NCBI GenBank assembly: GCA_027625915.1
Contig: JANTQA010000012.1
Location: 16,268,501-16,332,500 of the forward strand
Source: Anaeramoeba flamelloides
Lineage: Eukaryota > Metamonada > Anaeramoebidae
Direction of reading: 5' to 3'
Length of the DNA stretch: 64,000 nucleotides
In this document: in pieces, positions 56,450-64,000 of the stretch
Layout: every line of letters starts with the position of its first letter
How positions within the stretch are numbered: the first letter of the stretch is position 1
The notes under the pieces: generated by a model
Seen by the model: only the letters and a program-made list of their open reading frames with translations
Database searches by the model: none
What the model was told of the DNA's origin: nothing
Position numbers and translations under genes: made by a program

Positions 56450-57235
56450 GAAGAAGATTATTTTGACAGAAAAGATAATGATAATATGTTTTTTACCCAC
56501 AATAATTAAAATTTTTGTAAATAATTCAAATAAAAAACATGAATTTTTCAAGAAAAAAACTTTTCGAAAAAACTTATCACCAATACAAACTTTATCTTCA
56601 CCCCTTCCTTCCTTTCTTCTTTAATTTTTTCTTCTTTAATTTTTTTTCTAGAGGTGTTTTTTTTTTTTTTTTGATTTAATTTACACTATTTAAATGCATA
56701 ATATTTATGTAGTTTGTTACTGGAATTGGATCTTTATTTATAAAAAATGAAATTAATCTGAAAAAATTGTTTTTGTTTTTTAAAAAATTATATCTCCATT
56801 TTTTTATTTTCAATATGAACATTTATTTTAGTTGTAGAATTGTATTATTTATTTATTTTTTTTTCTGAAATAAATCAAATTCAACATTTTTCTTTATAAT
56901 TTTTTATTTATTACAAATTTAAACGGTTATTATTTTCAAAATCGAAATTAATACTTTTGTATTTTTTTATGTTTTTCATCACTATAATTATAGTAATATT
57001 GAGGTATTATCATCTAAAAGTTTAGAATACTGGATTAGGTGTTTCTTCTTACATTTTTATGTCATTTATTATGAGAATGTTTTAATTTGGTTAAAAAAAA
57101 TTTTTTTTCTTGAGAAAAAGTCAATTCTACTCGAAAATTAATTCAAACGATTAATTTTGTTAAAAAATAAATGATTTATTTTAATGATAAAAAAATATTT
57201 TAGTACTCTGTTTCAAAATTTCCAGAATTGCCAAG

Positions 57236-58110
57236 TCACCATTGTGAAAAAAATTTGGGTCATTAAAAAAAATTTGGTCAGAAAAAAATTCATTTTTCTT
57301 TTTTAAATAATAAATATTAGCAAAATGATTTTTGATCAAAGTAAAATTTTATGAACAAATCTTACATTTAAGAAAAACCAAAGTCATTATCAATAATAAT
57401 TTTCAAAGGTAATATTAAATTGTTGCATTTTGATCTTTTAGAATTACTATGGGACTCTAAAAAAGAAAAATTTATTTTTAATTGTAAACTTTACTAAAAA
57501 TAATAGAACTATTTAATAGGAAATATTAAAATCTATTAATTCAATAAGATATTTTACATTATTAATTAACACAAATTTATCAAGGTTAATCTTAAATATC
57601 CTTTTAAACCATATTGAATAATAAAATCTTCCAAAATACGCTGTTTTTTTCGTAAGAGATTGTTTTCCACTAATGTTTACAATCAAAACTTCAAAATACC
57701 GAAATATCAAGATTTCAGAAACCATTTAAATTCTTAAAATCCCCATATACAAACTTTAATTTAAAACGGTTATTATTTTTTGGTCTTCCCAAACAATGAA
57801 TAACTTGATCTTGGAATGTAAATTAATAAAAAAAAAATCAACATTTTTAGTAAAGTTTACAATTAAAGATTCAATTTTTCTTTTTTAGAGTCCCATAGTA
57901 ATTCTAAAAGATCAAAATGCAACAATTTAATATTACCTTTGAAAATTATTATTGATAATGACTTTGGTTTTTCTTAAATGTAAGATTTGTTCATAAAATT
58001 TTACTTTGATCAAAAATCATTTTGCTAATATTTATTATTTAAAAAAGAAAAATAAATTTTTGACAGACCCAATTTTTTTTAATGGCACAAATTTTTTTCA
58101 CAATGGTCAT
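57236..58110. repeat. High-identity foldback, arms ~270 bp, loop with a 70-codon frame
   Basis: Arm 57236-57502 and arm 57842-58110 are near-identical complements: attgttgcattttgatcttt (57419) recurs inverted at 57908, and caccattgtgaaaaaaattt (57237) at 58084-58104. Differences are few. The 339 bp loop contains an ATG frame on the minus strand (57513-57725). Confidence 0.92.
57513..57725 (-). CDS. Small ORF in the loop of the foldback (70 aa)
   Basis: ATG to TAA, almost filling the loop. It reads MVSEILIFRYFEVLIVNISG, then KKTAYFGRFYYSIWFKRIFK and a Asn/Leu/Ile-rich end. No family recognised. In A/T-rich DNA a 70-codon frame can occur by chance; the aromatic/basic middle is the only hint of coding. 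Confidence 0.2.
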   Translation of the reverse strand: MVSEILIFRYFEVLIVNISGKQSLTKKTAYFGRFYYSIWFKRIFKINLDKFVLINNVKYLIELIDFNISY

Positions 58111-58929
58111 GATGATTTTTACAAAAAAGGTTGAAATAAAATCAATTACATACCAAGAATTTCAAAATAGATTTTTTTTGTTTAAATTTTCAAGATCAGT
58201 AATATTTTTAGGTTAATATTTTTACTGAATATTAATTACTGAATAGAAATTACATTAAATGAATTACAAGACAGAAATTCCAAAATAGATAATTTTTTTA
58301 AATTAAAAGATCAAAAAATCTAAAAAATGTATTTTAATTTGATGAAATGCTTACAAAAAAAAAAATCACACTTTTGGCTTCCATTGTTTCTTTTTATGAT
58401 TCTAATCTTAATTATTTTTATAAATTATTAATTTATATCATTTTTTATCGAATTTCTCAGATTTGTGAAGACTTAATTTGTGGATTTGATCAAAGAAATG
58501 TTTCTATTTTTCACTTTTATGTATAATCTAAAGATAATTTATTATTTCTTGAAATTAATTTTTTGATTAAAAGTATGTTCCTTCGATAGAGTAATCTGTT
58601 TTGGGGATTTAAATCTGGATTATTATCTTTAATATTATTTTAGTGTACGATTTTTTCTCCAGACCCTAGTTTTGTTTAAAAAACAAAAAAAAATCAAAAA
58701 ATTGTATTTTGGGATTGATATTGTTTAATATCTTTTTTATAAAATAAATCCTTTTAATTATATTCTCTAAAATAAAATATTTAAGATAAATTAAATCAAA
58801 AAAAGATAAAAAAACACAAATTCAATAAAAAAAATGTGGAAATATCTTCTTATTTTAGAAAAACATTTTATTGTCCCTGTGGAATATATTAAAGGATAAT
58901 ATGGATCTTAATTTCATTTTTTTTTTTAG

Positions 58930-59186
58930 TTTGTCAATTGAAATTTGGGGAAAATCTCTCTTTTTCTTTTAATGATATCTCCAATTTCGAAAATTCTAAT
59001 AATAAAAAAAAAAAACCTAACAACAAAAAATATTATAAAATTGAATGTGTATGTTCAGCTTCCATTTTAAAATTAAACAATTTCACAAAATATCAAAATA
59101 GATTTTCTTATATTTTTGATTATTATAATTTAAAACCAAAATCATCTCAATTCTACAAAAAATCTTTCTATTCAGGATACAATTGA
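58930..59186 (+). CDS. Orphan terminal exon candidate, unknown protein (~85 aa)
   Basis: A strong acceptor (ttcatttttttttttag) is followed by CQLKFGENLSFSFNDISNFE, then a Lys/Asn run and KKYYKIECVCSASILKLNNF, ending KKSFYSGYN before TGA. The Lys/Asn insert style matches the confirmed proteins of this window. No upstream exon could be assigned in 56450-58900, and the family is not recognised. Confidence 0.35.
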
Positions 59187-59399
59187 AGATATTAATCATT
59201 ATTTATTGAATGGCCCATTCTAAAAAGAAAATATAATATTTTAGATTAAAGAATTAATTCAAATTAACAAAAAATAATAAAAATAATTACTTTGATACAT
59301 AATAAAAAATAAAGAAATCATTATTTATCTTATCATAAGTTAATGATAAAGAAAATTATGATTCTTTATTGAAATTTCTAAACAAAAATTTAGAAATAA

Positions 59400-59800
59400 A
59401 AGAAGTCGAGTCAAATACCATTAAGTGATGTAGAGTACCATAAAATGCCTAATTTCTTGAGGTTTTGGTTTTATCTGTTAAGTGTTCTAGGTTTTTTTGA
59501 GGTTTTCGATTTTATATGTGAAGTGTTCTAGGTTTTTTTGAGGTTTTCTATTTTATTTCTAAAGTGTTCTAGGTTTTTTTTACTTTTTGAAATAAACCGA
59601 AAATTTATTAAAATTTTCTGTTCACAAATAAAGTAAAAAAAACCTAGAACACTTCACATATAAAATAGAAAACTCAAAAAAACCTAACGAAAATCTATTT
59701 ATTTTCCGAATAAAAAGAAAACTCAAGAAAAGCTAACGACTGTTTTCGAGTAATCAGAAGAATTGAGTAAAAATTTAGTTTTTCTCAATTCTAATAAATA
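59400..59800. repeat. Repeat family X, copy 3, with a 3-unit tandem array and inverted copy
   Basis: A ~41 bp unit (aagtgttctaggtttttttg plus gaggttttcgattttatat-type sequence) is repeated three times at 59459-59582. A reversed copy (cctagaacacttcacatat, then aaaatagaaaactc) follows at 59642-59690, and a weaker one at 59725. Nearby are taccattaagtgatg, ccataaaatgcctaat and gaaataaaccgaaaa, all shared with 41815-42080. Confidence 0.75.
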
Positions 59801-60199
59801 AAAAAAAACATAGGAACAAATAAGAGTTACTAACAAATCCTACTTTTAATAATAATACTAATAAAAATTTAAAAAAAAAATTTTTTTGTGAGTTATTTTT
59901 TTGAATTCTTTAAACACATTTTCTTTTGATCTAATGTAAAATTTTAAAATTACTATAATTTGAGAAAAGCCATATTTTAATACTTTATAAAATTTATTGT
60001 TTTTTTTTATTTCTTTTTACCGATTCTTAATTATTTTGATAAAAAGGAATATATGTATTTAATGTAATAATTCAAAAAAATAGAAAAAAAAAACTTGTAA
60101 TAAAATATAAAAATGATGTTTATTAAAAAAAAAAAATAATTAATCCAAAAAAAATGATTCGATATTTTGAAAAAAAATAAAAAAATTAAAGATGTAAAA

Positions 60200-63100
60200 T
60201 TAATATAATGAAACATTACCAGGAACAATTGTAAGACCACCATAATTACTTAATAACTCTACAATAACTTTGTTGGTTCTAATCGGCTTTATAAAGTCAA
60301 AACATAAAGTTGTGCCATGTATAACTTTTGGGATTAAATAAATGCCATACAATTCATGTCGTATAGGTTTGCCAATTGAAGATGTTTCAATCACCACAAC
60401 AGAAAACATTTTTGGCTGTGAAATCCAACCCTCTTTTTGATTATGCATTATTGTATATGAAATACCGGAAACTATTGTATTTTGCATTTCCAATTTTAAA
60501 ACCTGTGCCTTTTTATCATAATTCATTTTATTAATCCATAGCAGTGATTTTGTAATTTCTGATTGCTTTTTGTTTTTTTTAATATTTTTTTTATTACTTT
60601 TTTGATTATTTTTATTTGAATTCTTGTGATCATAATCATTATTTTTATGATTGTGTTCATTATCGCTATAATTATAGTTATAATGATGATGGTTATTATC
60701 AACATTGTATACATATTTTTTATTCAATGATTTTGAATTTTGTTGATTATTAGGATTTGAAAATTCAATTTTATTTTTTAAATAAGACACGGGCAATTGA
60801 ACACCATTTATCATTATTCTGCCTAAATGTAATACTGAAGTGTTTTTAACATTTTTTTTTTCATTATTTTCATCTTGTTTCAGTGAAATTAATAAAGAAA
60901 TTATTTTTGCATTAATTTTTTTCGAAAAATTTAAATTTATTGCTGTACAAGGTGGGATAATTAAATTCGATTTTTTTTTTATGAATTTATTTTTTTCTTC
61001 TTCTAAATATTTTTCAATTATCTTATCATCATTAACCTCATTTTCATTTTCATTTTTATTTTTATTTTCACTTTCTATTTGTTTTTGTTTCAATTTGATT
61101 TGCTTTCTTTCTTTTAATATTTTTTGATATTCTAAATTTAAATCCCAAGTTTTAATAGGAATAAAATGTGGTAAATAATCACCAGCTAATAAAGTTATTA
61201 AAGGGGAATCCAGTTTATTATATCCTAAAGAATCAACAATAAATGTCAAATTTTTTATTTTATAAACAAAATTCAATGAAAGTAAAATTTCAATTCGCTT
61301 AATATTTTGTGGAGCAAACCAAGTATAATTTGGTTTCAGGTACTGAGGGAAAAAAACAGTTTGTATATGTGAAGAATTGATATCTGTTTGCACTGAATTA
61401 ATAATCGACGAAAAGGGGTATTGGGAAATATCAAAATTGTATTTTTTTGTTATTTTTTGATAATGCCGATCAGCAAAACTATTACTTAACGAAACTAACT
61501 TTAATAATTTTTCATTTTTTTCTTCAATTTGTAATTTTTTTTGAATGTGCTCCTTACCGTTATTTAATTTCATTAATTCAATTAACAAATTGATTATATT
61601 GCGTTGAGAAAGCAATTTTTCAGCACATTTTTTACAAACAATCGAAGTTTCTTCCCATGCAAATTCAATAATCTCAATCGGCCTGGAATTTAAACATTCT
61701 AAACAATATTTTTTAAAACAATAACTACATTTATTTCTTTGTGTGAAAGTCAGTTTTGCCTTACATTCTTTATTTGAGCAATATCTTGTTTTATATTTGT
61801 CCTGTTTCATTATTTCAGAAACCACTTTTTTATCTCTATAATAAATAAAATGTTCTGGGTTTATCGAAGTTGGATCTATTTTATTGTTAATTAAAATATG
61901 ATCTCTTAAAAATGGATCAATTTGTAATTGAATTCTTAATAATTCTATCTGTAAACTTTGTAGAAATGTAATGTATTTTATTTTATTGCTATTCAAATTC
62001 ATTAATCTTTCTAAAAAACTATAATATTGCTTACAATTAAATTTTTTGTTTTCATAATTAATAGGATATTTTAGGATTGCCTCTAATGGATCATCATATG
62101 TTTTTAAAAAATCCAAAAATCTTGGATTTAAATTTATTTTTTTATCATTGGAATTATCGTCTTCATTGATATTATTCATACTTGAGTCATCATTTTTTTT
62201 ATTATTACTATTTTCTATTTCCTTTTCATTGCTATTAATTATTACATTTTCATTTTTTTGATTTTCTTTTTCGTTTTCATTTTCGTTATTATTTCCATTT
62301 TTAATACCATTTCCATTTCCATTTCCATTTCCGTTTAATGTCTCTCCATTTTTATTTATTTCTTTTATAATAATAATATTATTATTCTCTTGATTATTAT
62401 TTTTCTCTTGTTTTGAATTTATTTCATTTTCGTTATCATCATTATTAATTTTAGGCTGCGTATCTTCTGTAGTGTCTTTTTCATTCAAATTATTATTTAC
62501 ATTTTTTTTCTTAAAACTTAATTTTTTTTTATTTTTTAGTTCGTTTTGATTATTATTAAACATAATTATTTTAGATTGGTGAAGTGATTTTACTTTATGG
62601 TCCCAATTCCAAAAATTATTTATTGAATTGGTTTTATAAAATTCTTTTGGTAAAGTTAAATTAAAAATATTTTGTATTTTATTTTGAGTCTGATTGGTAA
62701 TTAATTTTAAACGAATTTTTTCAGGAGAGTCACTTTTCATTCTATAGCCAAAGACATCTATTTTACCTAAAATCAAATGCTCGCCATATTGCTCTAATTT
62801 TTCATGTGCTTTACCATAAAATACGATTCGAACAATTCTTGACATAGTTTCACAATTTTTATAAAATTCGTATTTAATATTATTATTTTGATTATTATTA
62901 TTGCTATCATTATCATTGTTGGAATTTATTTTTCTTTCTTCTTCTGATCTTTCAGAAATTTGATTATATCTTAGAGAATTTTTTCTAATTTTTGAAAGTT
63001 TTGGTGTTTGGATATTTTTTGTTGATTGAAATGAATTTATTACATTTTGGCGATTCCTTTTTAATGGATACCATAATTTTGTACCATCGCCACAAAATGG

Positions 63101-63933
63101 AATTCTTACTTGGTTATAAATGGTATTTAATTCATCAACGTTGTCACCAACAAATAAATCAAAAAAAATCGGATACCTTCCCCAGCCTAATTCATGCCTG
63201 ACCGTTAAACAAATTTCTGAAACAACTGAAGGCTTTTTTAAAAAAATATCAACAATTACTTGTGATTCGTCTGAAGGAACAACCCATTTGATATCTGGTT
63301 CATTTAATAATAGTTGAGGGTTTGGTAATTTTTTTATTGCCTTTCCATTTTTTTTTTGTTTTTTGCTTTTATATTGATAAGAAGGCAAAATGATTTTTCT
63401 ACAAGGTATTTTTCTTAAACATTTCGATGGGAAATTCGAAACAATTTCATTGTTTTGGATATTAAAGAGAGTAATGGGGAAATAGTTATTCAAATTTTTT
63501 CCTAAGAAATATTGAATCATAGTATTACGCAATGAATCATCGCAAATATTTGAATATTTTTTCCTTAAATTTAAATAATTTGTTTGAAACACTTCTGTCG
63601 AAAAAGTTTGATTATAATTTTCTAAAATATTATGATAATAATTATTGTTATTGTTATTTTTGTTGCCTTTGTGATGATTTTTAATTTGGTTTGTATATAA
63701 AATTTTTAAAATTTCTCCATTTAATAAAAATAATTCTGATAAGCATTGTAAAATTCTTAAATCAAAACTTTGGCTAAAATCGGTGAAATTTAATTTAAAT
63801 AAGACCCAATTTTTTTCAGAATATTGATCATTTAACCCAACTCCTAATTTTCGACACATTTCTCCAATAATTTGCTGACAGAAAAAATGAATTGCACTAT
63901 TCGTTTTCAAGAAATCTTCTTTCATTACAGATC
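60200..63933 (-). CDS. SAC9-like phosphoinositide phosphatase, C-terminal exon (>=1243 aa, 5' part outside window)
   Basis: The exon begins after a tatttagattttcag acceptor at 63934 in phase needing one upstream base, so the ATG at 63925 is internal. The first residues, SVMKEDFLKTNSAIHFF then CRKLGVGL, align with the end of the Sac catalytic domain (xNCADSLDRTNxASFF ... CRRLGxxL). Next come two SAC9-type beta domains: IKWVVPSDESQVIVDIFL ... WGRYPIFFDLFVGDNVDEL ... VRIPFCGDGTKLWYPL and MSRIVRIVFYGKA ... LILGKIDVFGYR. An Asn/Glu/Lys insert (with an Asn-Gly run) precedes a C4-C-C-C-C FYVE-like zinc finger near residues 730-785 (RYCSNKECKAKL, RNKCSYCFKKYCLECL, VCKKC). SAC9 acts on PI(4,5)P2 in endocytic membranes of plants. 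The Cys and Arg of CX5R are replaced by Met and Lys, so this copy may be a pseudophosphatase. A further 3' exon cannot be excluded (GTAATG near the stop). Confidence 0.7.
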
Positions 63934-64000
63934 CTGAAAATCTAAATAATTGATTTTGATTTGTTATTTTTTTTAAAAAATAATAATTGTTATTAGGTGA

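Larger units (their letters stand above)
56450..60199. other. Intergenic region with foldback and tandem repeats
   Basis: Lies between two convergent genes. Contains the foldback 57236-58110, a candidate terminal exon 58930-59186, and the X copy 3 / tandem repeat cluster 59400-59800. A short phrase aaacggttattatttt occurs at 56920 and 57763. The rest shows nothing supportable. Confidence 0.75.

Noticed and set aside
1-64000. CRISPR arrays, rRNA, tRNA, or virus-derived genes
   Set aside because: No regularly spaced identical repeats, no tRNA cloverleaf, no rRNA-like conserved blocks, and no capsid, polymerase, integrase or envelope motifs were recognised on either strand.

Overview
The window looks like nuclear DNA of an AT-rich protist. 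Non-coding DNA is extremely A/T-rich. Proteins are loaded with Asn, Lys, Gln, Asp and Glu runs. Genes carry spliceosomal introns with GTAAGT- or GTTTGT-type donors, and the standard stop codons are used. Only seven protein genes occur in 64 kb, among repeats, foldbacks and decayed elements. This sparse layout argues against a compact dictyostelid genome and would fit a repeat-rich amoeboid protist such as Anaeramoeba. That assignment is inference, not proof.

Layout: 1-4950 (minus) is one uninterrupted reading frame for a huntingtin-like HEAT-repeat protein whose C-terminal part lies beyond the window. 4951-12605 is gene-poor and full of decayed repeats. 12606-15776 (plus) is an intronless RGS + DUF547 protein, bracketed by a ~600 bp inverted repeat. 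15777-19875 is gene-poor with one orphan exon candidate. 19876-30232 (minus) is a five-exon NUP205 (inner-ring nucleoporin) gene with a 3.4 kb intron. 30233-36214 holds two inverted copies of a repeat family. 36215-40629 (minus) is a five-exon CCT5 chaperonin gene that reconstructs to about 535 aa. 40630-45247 is repeat-bearing. 45248-49590 (plus) is a two-exon NAA50-like N-terminal acetyltransferase with a 3.6 kb intron that contains a TA-flanked MITE. 49591-54568 has another MITE and a large foldback. 54569-56449 (plus) is a probably N-myristoylated ankyrin/coiled-coil protein. 56450-60199 holds a ~0.9 kb foldback and tandem repeats. 60200-63933 (minus) is the C-terminal exon of a SAC9-like phosphoinositide phosphatase with a FYVE-like zinc finger; its CX5R catalytic loop appears lost.

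The genes are unrelated housekeeping or signalling genes and do not form an operon-like system. The points most worth a second look are the huntingtin homologue, the apparently catalytically dead SAC9-like protein, the inverted repeat bracketing the RGS-DUF547 gene, two 460 bp TA-flanked MITEs with one sitting inside a protein-like reading frame, and a multicopy repeat unit that carries a small conserved reading frame. No CRISPR array, rRNA or tRNA was recognised, nor any element that could be assigned to a virus.
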